A DNA stretch of 64,000 nt from Pseudopithomyces maydicus (taxonomy: Eukaryota; Ascomycota; Dothideomycetes; Pleosporales; Didymosphaeriaceae): contig JANTUC010000004.1 in NCBI GenBank assembly GCA_026873275.1, forward strand, positions 1,488,001 to 1,552,000, given 5' to 3'. The notes under the pieces are model-generated. The model was not told where the DNA came from and did no database searches. It worked only from the letters and a program-made list of their open reading frames with translations. The first letter of the stretch is position 1. Each line of letters starts with the position of its first letter. This document shows positions 9,740 through 24,709 of the stretch, piece by piece. Position numbers and translations under genes: made by a program.

Positions 9740-10780
9740 TTAAATAAAAATTTAAAAGATATTTTTAAGCCTTATAGAGAGGAAGCTTAAGTAAAGGGCG
9801 TAGTAGAGATTTAGGAGCGTTTTATAGGTATAAAATAGTAGTTATTATAGTGTCTAATTATACTAAATCTATTTTCTTTTAAAATAACTTTTTATACAAT
9901 TAAATAAATCTTCTGTATGTATTTTATAACTGATTAAATAATCGCTTATTGTATTAATTATTAGAACTTTCTGGAGCTATAATTAATTAATAAATTATTA
10001 TTTCTAATTATATAACTAAAAGTAAAGCGCGCCTTTAAAATAGCCTTATTAAATAAAAATTTAATAATTAGTAACTTATTTTTAATAAAATAATTAGGCT
10101 AAAATCTAATGTTAATTAAATTTAAGTTATAAGGGAGTTATAGCATAAAAGTAAAAGATTTTAAAAATAATATTTAATAATTTCTATCATTCTTTTATAC
10201 TAAGCTTATAGATAGTAATTTACTCTATAAATATAAAATATTTAAAACGCACTTCAATATACCTCTAATTAAATAGTAATTTTAATCTAGATTATTTTAC
10301 TTAATCTATACTAATATATTATAATAGAAACTCACTTCCGCTAATAATAATTTTATAATAATATTTTTACTTATTACTATTTTAAATTAAATTAAATATT
10401 TAAATAATATTTATTTTATATATAACTTATATCCGACACTTTAGTCGCTCATAAAATACTTATAATATATATATAATTTATAACTACAGATAAAATCCCC
10501 TTAATCTTTTATTAATTAAAGTCTTTAGGTTTAAAACTTCCTATTTTATATAATTAGAATTACTTTTAAAATAAGACGCGTTAAAGTACGCTATAGTAGA
10601 GACTTAAAGACTATTAAAAACCTAGTAGAATTAATTATAACTATTAATATTGACTTAATTACTATTTAGAGTTATAATATAGAGCTTAATAAAAGTTTAG
10701 TAAAATTATACTTAATTTAGTACTATACCTAATTTAGTATTTAATCCTTTACCAGTGGAGTTTAGCAGTAAAAAAAATAA
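9740..10780 (+). pseudogene. RIP-destroyed open reading frame, function unknown
   Basis: One plus-strand frame reads as protein-like sequence interrupted only by TAA and TAG codons. These sit where CAA or CAG (Gln) would be expected if C to T changes at CpA are reversed. Readable pieces include KDIFKPYREEA, ERFIGIK and FKIRRVKVRYSRDLKTI. It ends near 10770 with a purine-rich tract (AAAAAAATAAAGAAA and similar, about 10770-10808) just before the LTR at 10833. I do not recognise the family. A gag-like or accessory protein of a retroelement, or a duplicated host gene hit by RIP, would both fit. Confidence 0.4.
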
Positions 10781-10832
10781 AGAAAAAAAGAAAAAAGAAA
10801 AAAGAATAAATAATTAAAATAAATAATAAATT

Positions 10833-11000
10833 TATAAGAAGGATACCCTTCCAGCGTCTAAGGCTACTTATACCCTATTTAAGCGCTAGCGCCGCGCTAG
10901 TATAGTATATAAAAAAGGAAATTAAAAGGGATAGAGGCTTAAATAAAAATTAATTTTATTATTTATTAAAAGCTTACTTACTACTATACCTATTTTAATA
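10833..11000 (+). repeat. Left LTR of gypsy A copy 1 (168 bp)
   Basis: Aligns base for base, without gaps, to the LTRs at 33592-33759 and 40538-40705. It contains the palindromic core AAGCGCTAGCGCCGCGCTAG at 10881-10900. Differences from the other copies are transitions of the RIP kind. Confidence 0.88.
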
Positions 11001-13487
11001 ATTTTAATTTTTCTTTTTATTTTATAGAATAGCGGCTTAGCAATTTTTAAAATATAATTTTAAAATATTACTGCTATATTAGACCTATAAAAGAAAGGGG
11101 ATATATTATTATTTTTAACTTTTTTAATAATAGAGGATAACCTATATCCTTTAATATAAAGAGACTTAGATAAAGAAGAACTAGACCTTATTATAATAAA
11201 ATTAGTAATACTTAAGTAATGGCGTAATAAATTAGTAATATTAGAGGAAATATAAAGACTTAAAATAGAAATTAAAGAATATAAATAATAAATAGTAATA
11301 GAGGGCCTATAAGGAATTTAAAATAAACTTTTAATAGTTAATATTATTATTAGTATTACTATAATAGAGGATAAATAAATTACTTAATAGTAATACTTAA
11401 GTAATATAACTCTAGTATATTCTTAGCAGGAACTAAAGATTAAATCTATTTTTACTTTTAAAGGGTAAAGTATTAAGAAGTTTAATAATTTTAAAATAAA
11501 ATTAAAAATTGCATTCTACTTAAATTTTTAAATATTTACTATTAAGGACTAGCGTATTATATTTACTTTATAATTATTAAAGGTCACCCTATATTAGCTA
11601 TAACTATAAAGAAAAAATAAAAATACTAATAAAATACTAAATTAATAATAAATAATAGTATTCCTACTAGACTAAATTAAAAGCCCTATTAATAGAGAAC
11701 TATAAATAATAATATAGTATTAAAGGGCGATATAAAGGGAAGAATAATTAATAAATAAGTTTATAGTTTACTTAATTATATTAAAAAATTAAATAAACCC
11801 CCTATAAATAAAAGTATTTTATTATACACCTCTATAGTAAATTATATTTAAAAATTTAAATTATAATTATAAACTATAATAACTTCTTTTAAATGCGTAG
11901 AAAACTGGTAAAATATATAGCTATATTAAAGGATAATTAATAAAATAGCTAAATACTAATTATATTCTTATAGTATCCTAGTGCTAAGACCCTTATTAAT
12001 TAAAGTAGTACTCTATTATATATATTTTTATTATTTTAAAGTTATTTTATAAGTATACTACTGCTATTCTATTACACTACCTAAAATAATACTTAGAAAA
12101 ATACCTACTGATATTATAGGAAAATAGAATATTAGAAAAAAGACTACTAAATAAAATATAATTATTTTATTTAAGTAACGCTAGTAATAAAAGTAAATAT
12201 TATAAAAATAAAAAATAGCAGGACTTAGAGACTATACTTAAATTATTAGAGAAATTTTAAATAAGTTTTTATATATAAAAGATAATTTAATATAAAGTAA
12301 ATAAATTAATAGTATATTAATCTTGCCTAAATTTTATAATAAATATAAATATCATTAATAATTGTCTAGTAGTTTAATTAAACTTAATAATGATTTTTAA
12401 AGGTATAGTAATATAGTTACGCCTATTTAACTTCTAAACTATAAAGAGTATATAGATATACTATATAACTATATTTATCATAGACTTTTAGGGAATAGAG
12501 CGCCACTTTTATATAATAATTTATAAAGTAATAAATATATTTAACTCTATTTTAATAAAATTATTAGGGCTCTAATAGGGACTTATAGTTCTAGACTGTA
12601 TAATAATAATATAATATTAAAATATTAATACTCTTGCGTACTAAATTAAAAATACCTCTATATTTTTATCTACTATAAGAAATTAATTAAAAATCTTTAT
12701 TTTAATAGCTATAATTAGTAATTTTAAAAAATTTATAAAAAGAAGTTTTTTTTATAATTAAAGTAGTTTATAAATTTAGTAGATAATAGCGCTATTATAA
12801 TAATAGACCTATATTAAGAAGCTAATTATACTATGAAAATAAAAGAAGGAAAGATAGTACCTTTTAATTTATTATATAACTTATTAGCTATAGAATTAGG
12901 GAGTTTTATAATTATATAATAAAGGTAAAGTGCGTAAAATAAATTTAAAAAAATACTAATTCTATAAAAGCGTCTATTCTATTTATCCCTAAGAAGGATA
13001 GAACCCTTAAACTATATATAAATTATAAAGGTTTAAATAAAATTATTAAAAAGAATTAGTTAGCTCTACCCCTTATTAATAAAATTTTAAATAGACTATT
13101 AGAATTAAAGAATTTTATAAAATTAAATTTAAAAAATATTTATTACTAAATCTAAATCTGGCGCAGTAATAAATAAAAAATAATATTTTATACGCGCTAT
13201 AGATACTTTAAATATACTATTATATCTTTTAAATTAATTAACGCCCCTGCTATATTCTAAACTTATATTAATAAAATTTTAGTAGGATATATTAATATTT
13301 TTTATATAATATATTTAGATAATATCTTTATCTTTACTAAAGATAATAAAGACTATTGAAACTAAATAGTTAAAATTTTATTATAACTATAATAGTACCG
13401 CCTGTATATTAATTTAAAAAAGTATATTTTTAATATTATTAAAGTTAAATTCCTGGGGTTTATCGTGCACTATAATAGTATATAAAT

Positions 13488-13705
13488 TATCAGGTTTTGG
13501 TCACGAGCAATGTGAATAAGTACTAGTAAGAAATAACTATATAATTATAGAAGAGATAAATCGCTGCTAGATTAAATTTATTAGCTTTTTAGCCTTTATA
13601 GCTAGTAATAATTAATAACTATTTATTATCTTATAATAGGGCCCAACTATACTATTATATACTAAATTATATTAGAAAGGTACTTTACTATTAATATTTT
13701 TAATA
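13488..13705 (-). repeat. Left LTR of X (218 bp)
   Basis: Pairs with 57290-57696 once the 190-bp solo-LTR insertion (with its TSD) is removed. The first 25 bases keep a near-unmutated look (GGTTTTGGTCACGAGCAATG); the rest is RIP-mutated. Confidence 0.85.
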
Positions 13706-16700
13706 TTACCCCCTTTAAGGCCTAATCTTATTCTAAATTAGTTAAGAAAGTCTAAGGAGGTAATCTAATAAATTATAAATCCCCTTTTATATTATATAGG
13801 TACTTTATACACTAGAATATACTTTTACCTTCTATAATATATATTAAATAGACTTATTTAGTCTAAGCACTTTTAAAACTATACTTTTAATAATTCCTAA
13901 ATTCTCTTAAAATTCTATATAAATTACTTTATTCTTTTATTATTTTGCCTTTTAGGTAATTATTAAATTAATTTAAAATAGTGCTAATTAATTTTAGCAT
14001 TAACTAGTTACTAATAATTATTTATATTACTTTTTTCCTTTAAGTTTTTTTCTTTTTACTTTAAAAATCTTTTTAAATTAGAGGTAAGTACCTATTATTC
14101 TTATTCTTTTTAATAAGAAGAGGAGGAAATTTAACACTTTTTAATATTTTTATTTAAAAATTAGCGCTAATTATATTAAATAAATACTTAATAAGGTTTC
14201 CTTTAATTAATAGACTTTTTTTAAATATTAATTATATCTTTTAGATTTTTTATCTATTCTCTAGACTTCTACCTTTTTTAATAATATTTTAACCTATTTA
14301 GCACCTTTTAGCACTAACTAGTAATAACTAATATTATACCTTTTAAGCTTATTATCTTAAATACTTATTATATTTTATTAACTAAGAAATATAGGGCTTA
14401 GACTATTTTTTTATATAACTTACCTTTTACGCTATTATTAATTAGAACTAGAGAATAAGGAAGATATATATATTTTTAATATTAATAATAATAAATAGGA
14501 TATATCTAAGTATAAGAGTTAAAAATTTAGATAGTACTTATACTATCTAAAAGTTAATAAATTTTATTTTATAATAAATTCCCTTTCTTATCTATAATAA
14601 TAGTATTTAGCGCTATTTAGCACCTTTAAATCTAGTATAATATTAATAGTACTTTATAGATCCTGTATAAGCTATAAACCTAATTTATAATACTAAAGAA
14701 CTATATTAACTTTATTTTAATAACTAATATAAAGAAAGCGCTTAAAGAGGCCTACTATAATTATAAAACCTACTTATTAATATTTAATAAGAATATAGTT
14801 ATATATAAAAAGTAAATTAAAAACCTATAATTTATTAAGTTAAAATTACTCCTAAAAAATAACTAAGTTTACTATAATATTACCCTAACCCACCTTAAAA
14901 ACCTAAATAAGAATTTTATAAAGAAGAACTAGAAGCGGGAGTATTATAAAGATATAAATATAATTATATACCTTATTAGCTAGATTATAGTAAAATTTCT
15001 TTTATAAATATTTAAATTAACCTCTTTTAATATATTTTAGCACTAAACGGCTTCCTAGAATTAATTAAAGATATTTTAATCTTTACTATACTTATAATAA
15101 CGCTTTTAATTTTAATAAATATATTTTTAAGTCTAGAGTCCTTCTTTAGAGATATAATTACTTAAATAAGACCTTTACTCGCAAGTATAAAGCTACTAAA
15201 TATAAAAAAATAATAATAATATTATTAATCTCTTTAAGGGCTTAATTTTAATAAGTATCCTCTATTTAATCTTATTTAGTATAATTTAGCACTAACTATA
15301 TTAATAATTAATTAATTAATTTAAGGCAATTATTTTAATTAATTATAAGCTTAAATAGGAGCGCTTAAAAACTAAAAAAACTACTATAAATTTTACTACC
15401 ACTTAAATAGTTACTATAATTATTAAAGCTAAAAAATTTAATTTAAAGATCCTTAATTACTTAGCTAAGAGGAGAAAGAATTTTTAATTATTAAAATTTT
15501 TTAAGTATTTACTACTATTAATAATTTTTAGTAGAATTTTAAAAATAATAAGGTTACGCAGTTTAATACTTATTATAGTACTTATAAGCGCACTAAAAAG
15601 GGAATTTATTTTATTTTAAATAGTAAAAGGTAGTAGAAGAAATTATTTCCTAATAATTATATTTAGCCTTAAGTTAATTTCCTTTTAGTACTTAATAATA
15701 TTCCTTAGCACCCTTTAGTATATTTAATATTTTTTTAGCTTTTATAAGTACTTAAAATAGTAATTAGAAGGCTTAATAGGTTAATATAACTATTATAGCC
15801 TCTATAAGTAGTGTTTAAAAGAAATTTTTTTTATTTATTCTAAATAATAGCTTTTCCTACTAATATAAACTAATTTCTTTTTTATTAATTTTTATATATA
15901 TAATATAATTCTCTTATAATCCTTAATATATAAGAGGTATAACTTATCCCTTTAGAAATAATTAACTTTTATAAATTTATATCTATTAAAATACTTTATC
16001 CTTTAGACTACCCTACCACTAAACTCCTTTATAGGAAATATATAGGGGTTTTTAAGAATAAAAAAGTCTATAAATTTCTTATATCCTTTTATTTATTTAC
16101 TTTACTGCTATTCTATATTAAATTAGTATAATTTATATTTAAATTACTATTCTTATTCCCCCTTTTTAGGAGGTCGTCTATAACCTCTCTTTATATATAT
16201 TATAGAGATTATAGACCTTCTAGACTTAATTTTAAATTTTTTTAAAACTTTTATAATATATTAGTGCTAATAGCACTTTCTATTTTTTAAAAATTTTTAT
16301 TTTTACTATAATTTTTCTATTTAATTAAATATTTTTATTAATTATTTTTATTCTTATATCTATCCACTATATACTTAATTTTAAATATATTATTACCTAA
16401 TTAATATAAACTATTAGTAATTAACTTTTATAGGTATAGAGTGCCCTAAACTATATATAATTTTAATAATAAAGAGTAAAATATAGAATAAGTACTATCT
16501 AGCTTAAGTAACTTAATTTTATAAGTTATTAGTAGATTTTTAATATACTATATTACTTTTTTAGGTTTAAGAAACTTCTAATTTAACTTTTTATTTAATC
16601 TAGTACTTTTTATATATCTATTATTAATAAACACTTTATTATTTATCTTTAAAATTAGAGGTAGCCTTTTCTTATCTATAACCTCTTTTTAGTACTTTTA

Positions 16701-18681
16701 TATAAGTTTTAGCTTCTTTACCATCTTTAAGTAAATTTTAAAAGATTTTTTTATAATTTAAAATTTTTTAGAATTTTTTTATCTTTTAAATTTTATTTTA
16801 GCTAATTTAGCTCCTAGGAGTTATATCTTTAATAGACTTAGTATAGTGTATACCCTATAGAGGTATATTTATTATTATTATATATATATTTAGCTAATAA
16901 TATTTAAATAATTTAATTATTTTATTCTAGGTTATAAAAGATCTGTAGGTACTATTTTAAAATTTAATTTTATTATTTCGTCTACCTATTAATTTATAAA
17001 TAGAAAACTAATATAAGAATCCTTTTTAAGTTTAAATAATAATAGAAGATTTTTTAGTACTTTATTTATACTATAGGTCCTCTATTTAATAAAATTATTT
17101 CTAGATTACTATGCAACTAAATTACTTTCTTAATTTAAACCTTAACTAGATTATTTTTATCCTAGTTTATTCTAGCTAGTATATAATATACTATTTTAGA
17201 GAAATAATCTATAATTATAAAAATTATATTAAAAATAACTCTAGTAAATATACTTAGGGATAAATTTATAATAAAATCTATTATAATATACTACTAGAGT
17301 TAGTCTAGAACTAATAAAGAATATAATAATTTATATAATTTACATTTTTTTAAGTTCGCCCTCTAATAGCGCAATTAGTTATAAATATAATTAAATATAT
17401 CTTTTAATATATTTACCCAGCAATAACGTCTCTTTACTTACTTTAATATTTTAGTTACACTAAAATAACTAATAAGAGACCTATTATAGTACTCTTTAAT
17501 TATAATAATTCTCTTTTTACTAAGCCTAGCTGCTTTAACTATCTTAATTTTATAAAAATATTATTTAGTTTATTTTATTCTTATAATCTACCTTTCAGCT
17601 TTATAATAATTAAATTTTAATTATTTGGTTTATTTTACGCTAGACTGTTAGACTCCTTATTTAATATATTTATTTTCTAGATATCTGGGCTTTTTTAATC
17701 CTTAAGGATTCTATTTTAACTTAAAAATCTAAAATCCTTCTTTTTAAAAAATTTTATAATCTTTTAGAGATTTTAGTCTACCCTTTTTTATCCTAAATAA
17801 GTAATAATTATTAAGACTGCTAAGCTTTTATCCCTTTTAAATAAAAATTTTATTAAAGGCTTTATAAAAGCTTTATAGCTTTTTTATTTAGGGGTTTTAA
17901 TCTCTTTTATATAATTTAAATATCCTAATAATCTATCTACTAGGTTTATATCCCCTATTTAATACTTTATAATAAAGTTATACTCTAATAGCACTAAATA
18001 TAACCTAATATAATATAAGTTTAATATTTTCGTCTCTATAAACTATTAAAGGTTATAGTAGTTAATTAAAAATTTAAAATAAAAACTTTAGAGATAATAC
18101 CTTTAATATTTTATACTTTTAACTATAGCTAGGAGTTTTTAATTATATATATTATAATTATACTAAGTAGCATCTAATTCTTTTAAAAAAATTAATTAGT
18201 TTCTATTTACTCTTTAAGCCTTTCTTTAGTACTAATTAGTTATAAATAGCACTAATTACCCTACTTAATATATTAATTTTAAGCCTAATATATCTATCTA
18301 GCTTAAAATAAGCGAGGATTAAAACTTTTAGAAAAGTATTTTTAAGCTTTTAAAAAGCCTTTATAGTCTCTTTTTTAATATTTAATTATATATTTTCCTT
18401 TCTTTTTATAGCCAACTCCTAATAGGCACTATTTAATATTTTTTAAATTAAAATAGTTAATAGTAAAGTAATTTTAGAAAAATACTTAATAAACTATTAA
18501 TAATAGTTTATAAACCTGATAAACACTCTAATATTTTATATATAAATTAGTTTTAGCTAGGTCTCTACTACTTTAAAATACTTTAAATCTACTTATAGTC
18601 CTTTCAGTATTATAATAAAACTAAAATACTTAATAGACTTAGTATACTATTTATACTTTTTTTATTAATATATAGCTTCAC

Positions 18682-18917
18682 TATAAGGTCTAGTTTTAGG
18701 CAATAGAGCTTGCTTTACACTAGGATTAATAATAGAAGGATAGTAGATAGGATTAATAAATAATAATAATACTTATCCCCTTTATAGAGCGGGACCGGCG
18801 TATAATATATATAGAATTTTTACTAAGTAAGCTAGTTCTAATATAATTTAATAGCTATTAATAATAATAATAATCTTATAATATATAATATAAAAAAACC
18901 TATTATTTATTATTATA
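18682..18917 (-). repeat. Left LTR of Y (236 bp)
   Basis: Begins TATAAGGTCTAG and ends TATTATTATA. Its partner at 54453-54688 ends CGCTATTACA, so the ancestral ends were probably TGTAA...TTACA. Retains an island GAGCGGGACCGGCG at about 18787-18800. Confidence 0.85.
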
Positions 18918-19920
18918 AAATCTCTCCCTTTAGTTATAGTCTCTAGCAGCAGTAAATAGCTAAATATTTTAAAATAGAGTAAAACTTCTTAAAAATAATA
19001 GGCGTTAGTATAAGGCATAGCTATATAATATGCGCTTAGTATATATATTATTATTATAATAAGTATAAATAGTATATAGCTTAGGTTGTGTCTTCCTTTT
19101 ATTATAATTAAGAGATTTTAATATATTATAAAAAATAAAAAATCTTTTAGCTTTTATTAATTATATCTTATACTTTTTACTCTTTTATAATACCCTTTAA
19201 TAGTATTCTTAGTATATACTTTTCGCTTAACTCTATTTAAAAATTTAATACTATAATTTACTATCCTCTCCTAAAGTATATTAAGAAGTTAGTCTTAACT
19301 AATAAATCTTTATTTTACTAAATAGAGAATAATAAGCTATCTACTACTATTACTATATAAGTAATATATATATATTATACCTAAAGTTTAATTAAGTTAA
19401 CTAAAAACTGCGTAAAAACTAATAAGTATTAATATAAATATTATACTAATAATGATAGGGGCAGTTATACCTTAATAAGTATTATAAAACGTATACTTCT
19501 TATGCGCCTTAACTAATAGTAATAAATATTAATTAAAATAAATAGGCGCTTAAATTGCTTATATATAATTTAAACTTAATATTGTACTATAATTAATATA
19601 GTTTAAAACTTAATAGTATATAAGGCTAATCTAGTAATTTAGTAAATAAGTAAAAAATTTACTTAAGCTTAGCGCTAATTTAATATAAAGCTTATAAATT
19701 ACTACTAAATTATAATATACTCTAATACTTTTATAAGTATAGCTACTTAGGTCCTAACTACTAGTTTTTAATTTTTAGGTTTAATTTTAGCTAAGCAGTA
19801 TTATATTACTTTAGCTTTAAAAATATTTATATCTTTTATAATTACTATTATAAGTTTATACTTATACTACACCTATAGCGTATATTAAAATCTTTTAAGA
19901 CTAACTGTCTTACGGCTAAT

Positions 19921-19926
19921 AACGCC

Positions 19927-19967
<41 letters not shown>

Positions 19968-20034
19968 GAATAATAGTAATAGTAGTAATAATAATAATAA
20001 TAAAAGTAATATTTATAGTAATAATAATAGCGGC

Positions 20035-20090
<56 letters not shown>

Positions 20091-20110
20091 GGATAAGGAT
20101 AGTAATAAGA
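19921..20110. repeat. AAT/GAT trinucleotide-rich tract inside Y
   Basis: Two long runs of AAT triplets (about 19929-19969 and 20038-20090) joined by AGT and GGC variants and followed by GGATAAGGATAG. It lies downstream of the Y integrase region in the element's own (minus) direction. It may be a RIP-modified low-complexity coding stretch or a simple microsatellite. Confidence 0.7.
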
Positions 20111-20299
20111 GTAATACTTAATAAAAATAGAAGGAGGAGGATATAAGTAAGAAATAAAAGAAATTTAAATAATTTATTAAAAAATTTAAGCAGCGCTAGA
20201 CTAGCTATACCTTAATAATAAATATAAATAATATACCCTTCTAGCCTATCCCTTTAGCTTTATTAATAATAAATATCCTTCTTTAAGTAGGTAGTATAG

Positions 20300-23200
20300 C
20301 GTTTAAGAGTAAGTATAATATAAATAGGGTATTAATCCCCTAAAAAAGTTTTAATAATTTTTTCTTAGATTTTATAAAGTAATAATTATAAAAATTAAGT
20401 CTAGCTTAATAGATACGCCTCTTATATATTTATAATACTCTTATTAGCTTCTTTATATATATAAATTCTTTACTTTCTTTAAAAGTATTAATTAGCTTAT
20501 TTATATTTTTAAAATCTACCTTTAGAGTTTATAAGTTTTAAATTTCATTATAGCCTTTTTAGTATAATAAGTATTATAACTAGCCTTTTTTTATCCTTTT
20601 AGTTAGAATTTTTTCTATTTTCTATATTTTTTTGCCTTTAGGAGTAACATCTAGTAATTAGATATTATACTTTTTACTTTACTTAGGTTTTTAGCGTTTT
20701 AATAAAGATATATAAAAGATATTATAAATTTAATAATTAATTAGTAGTAAAAGATAGTAAGCCTATATTCTAATTATAGCCTAAATTCTAAAGGGTCTAA
20801 TAAATTTACTAAATATGTTTTTACTTAACTACCCTTTAATATTTAAATACTTAATATTAAGTAGTACTAAGTCTCCTTAATAAAATAACTTTAATTTATA
20901 CCTCTTATTAAAGTGCCAACTTTAATATACTTAGATTTTTATTAGATTATTTTTTAGAGCCTTTTTTACACTATATATATACTTTACTTTTTTTATTATA
21001 ATAGATACCTTCCCTTTTAGCCTATTATCCTTAAAAGACTTAGTAAGTATAATGTATTTATTATAAATTATAAGGAAGGGAGTTATCTTTATACTATTAT
21101 ATATAAAATTATTATATATAAACTAAGTAATTAGTAAAAGCTATACTTAGTTATCTTATTATTCTAATATAAATATTTATAAGTATTATTCTAGGGTTTA
21201 ATTCTAGCACTTAGTTTACCTATTTATTTATAAATAAAAAATAATACTTAATTTATACTTTATCTATAGTTAGTAGTAGATTTCTATTTAAAATACTAAT
21301 ATAAAAATAGCACTTCTATTAAATATAATATCTTTTTATACCCTAAATTTTAGGATTATATTTTTAAAGTAGGATTCTATAAATATTTTTATATTTTATA
21401 TTTTAAAAGTTAGTATATAGATAGCTATCTTTAAGAAGCAGTAAATAATTATAAGAATTATATTAAAGGCGCAGCCTTTATAATTAACTACTAAAAGTAG
21501 TTTTATTATAAAGTTTAGTAAGACTTCTTTAAAAATATTCTTTAGAATAGGTAATAATGCTAGCTAATTATATTTTATATATTTTAATATTTTATTTTTT
21601 AGTAAATAGTATATATTCTTATATAATTCTAAATATTATAACTTAGCGTTAGTTAGTAATATAACTATTTAATAAGTTTAAGTATTTTATATACGCTAAA
21701 GTAGCCTACTATATATATATTATAATTCTAGAATAAAATTTCTTACTTAATAGCTAATTTCTATAAAATATAAATTCTACTATTATATCTTAAGACTTTA
21801 TTTTTATTAAGATGTTATATATACGCCTTCTTATAATTTTAGGTACTATTACTAATTTTTAAGTTAGTAATTTATTATAGTGCAAAGGTGTCCCCTTATT
21901 ATAATTACTAAAACTTAAAGGTAGTAGTAGACTCTACTATTATAAATTTACTACTAACTAGTACTCTAGCTAGAAAGTAAGATATATATAATATATATTC
22001 TATAATACTAGTAGTAGGGACCGTTTTAATTCTATAAATATTAATTATATATATTTTATACATGCTTAATAAGCTTAACTTATTTATAAATTCTTTTATT
22101 TTACTTTTCTTATCCTTTAATAAAATCTTATTTTATAGGGTAGATAATAAGCAGGTTAATAATAAATTTTTTTATATATAATTTATTCTTTATAAGAGTC
22201 TATTTATAGGATTTATTTTCCCTAAATAGTATTTTACCTTAAAATTAAAAGCTATTAAGTAAATAATTTAACGTGCTTATTACTAGTTAAGCTTTTATAT
22301 ATTATATATATTACGCAGGTTATTATAATTACTTAGTACTTAAATAGTGTACTATATACCTTTTAAATAATATTATTATTATTTAAAGCTATATATAATA
22401 GCTAAAAGCTTTAAGTTATAAATTTTATAATTAAACTTTACAGCCTAGAGCTTCTTTAAAATAAATATTATTAAATATTATTTTTTATCTTTAAACAGTT
22501 ATAATAGTATTCTAATAATTATAAAAGTAGAGGCATCTATCTCTACTTAGATAGATAGTATAAGGTTAAAGTAGTATAAGATAAATATATATAAAAAGTA
22601 TTTTTTTAGTAATTAGAATACTTGTTTAGTATTCTTTTTCTATTAGAATTCTTAATCCTTCTTTAGAATATTTATAAGAGGTAAGATTATCTTTATATAA
22701 TTTTTTATAAATTATTTATAGAAATTAGTAAATCCTAAAAATAATTAAAACTCTTTTATATTAATAGGCTGTGGCTAAGTTATAATTATTTTTATATATA
22801 TAAAGTTTATACGGACTTTTTAAATTTCTATAATAAAATCTAGAAAGTGTACTTCGCCTAAAATAAATATATATTTAAATAAGTTTATAAAGAGCTCTAT
22901 TTTTTATAAAGAGAGAAGTATAACGCATATAATATATTAGTAGACTATAAGATTAGTATTATAGATATAAATAAAAATATTATCTAAATAAATTATATAA
23001 ATATAGTTTAAATATTTCGCTAGCGCTTTATTAATATATATTTAAAAGCTAATAGGGGCGTTAATTAAGCTAAAAAATATAATTAAGTACTTAAAGTAAT
23101 TATAGCAGGTTTAAAAGGCAGTCTTTTATTTATTTTTTACTTAAATCCTTATTTAGTAATAAATATTATAAAGGTTTAAAGTAATATAATAGCGTACACC

Positions 23201-24600
23201 TAATAAGCGGTCTAAAGTCTTTTTAATTAAAAGAAGTAGACAGCGATCTTTAATAATTACTAAATTTAACTTTTTATAATTTATATAAAGGTATAAGGTT
23301 TTATTCTTTTTAAAAATAAATAAAATAGGGGCGCTAGTAGGACTAGTGCTATACCTAATTTAGTCTTTACTAAATATATCTTTTAGATAATTATAAAGCA
23401 CACTAAGCTTATATATAAAAAAGTTATAAAATAAGTTATAAAGTAACTCCTTACCTTCTATAATTAAGATTATATAGTTTAACTCTTTAAAATTTAGGGG
23501 AAGGGAGACTACCTTTTTATTAAAAATATCTTTATATTCCTATAATATATTTAAAATATATAGGGACTGCGTTATATATACTTTATATATATAGGCATTA
23601 TACTTCATAATTTATATATTTAATTATAGGATATCTAGAAGTAATAGTATATTATTTATTTAATTTAGGTCTCTCTTAAAATTCTATATCTTTATAAGTT
23701 AGATTTTCGCAGTACTATACCTTTAATATTATATTTAAAAATTATAGTTAAGCTGGATATCCCTAGCTTATAAAAAAATTACTTAATAATAAAAGTATCC
23801 CTTTTTTATTAATATTATAAATAATAATTTTTAGTATGCGTTAGGCGCTTATATTATTAATTAAGTATAACTTAAATATATAGATAGTATAAGTAGTTTA
23901 TTATTATATACTTATTTAACTTAATTTAGGGAGGTCTACTCCTTTAATAAATAATAATTTTATTTTTATAATTATTTTCTAGCTTAGTAAGCTAATATTT
24001 ACTTATAAGTTAAAGATAGCTTCTAGCTCTTTTTTTAAATTAATCTCTCTAATTATACTATATATACGCTTTATATCTAGTAGAATATAAATTAGGATAT
24101 ACCTTATTATCCTTAAATTATTAATAAGGCTCTCCCTTTTCTTACTTAATTTATTTATATAAATAACTAATTTAAATTATTACTTTTATACTTATTAGCG
24201 TAGTGCCCTATTTTTTAGTATTTATAATAAATAATATTCTTCTTATCTTAAGCCTTATTTATAGTATTTAATATTTAAAGCCTAGGCGTTACTTTTTTAG
24301 GCTTTATTTTAAATATATAATATATTATTAATTTTTATATTATAGGTACGCGGCGTAGGTTTTATTTAAATATAAATACTAAAGTAATAAAGTCTTCCCT
24401 TATAATTAACACTTAATAGTAATTTATAATAGCCCTTTATAATTCTAGCTTAAGTTTTAAAAAAAGGTATTATACCCTCTACTTTTTAATATAAGATATA
24501 AGCTAGTCCTCTAAGACGTCTAAGTAAATAGTAAATAAATAAATAGTTTAGTCTTTCTTTTATATAATTTAAGTATATATTATAGCTACTTTAAGACTGC
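20300..24600 (-). pseudogene. Y pol remnant (reverse transcriptase, RNase H, integrase)
   Basis: In the minus strand, RT motifs run leftward: SAPILFIFKKNKTLYLYINYK-like sequence near 23310-23260, a degraded TLNLYNIYY block, YLIIFFSLINAP near 23060, and YLDNIF (22973-22990), in which the second catalytic Asp has become Asn. Stop codons are mostly TAA or TAG. Integrase should lie to its left at about 20300-22000 but was not resolved residue by residue. Boundaries are approximate. Confidence 0.65.
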
Positions 24601-24709
24601 AGTTTACTAGATTAAATAATAAATTAAATATGTATTATTTAAAATATACCTAAGTAAGTCGTGCTCCGCTAGGTTTAAAGATATATTTAAAATAAATATA
24701 CTAGAATTC

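Noticed and set aside
13488..13705. X ends as a MITE with TATCAG inverted ends
   Set aside because: The same 218-bp unit recurs in the same orientation at 57290-57696 with a shared 5-bp TSD outside both, and a gypsy pol lies between; it is an LTR pair.
19921..20110. CRISPR array or telomere-like repeat
   Set aside because: It is an irregular AAT/GAT triplet run with no spacer structure and no TTAGGG units.
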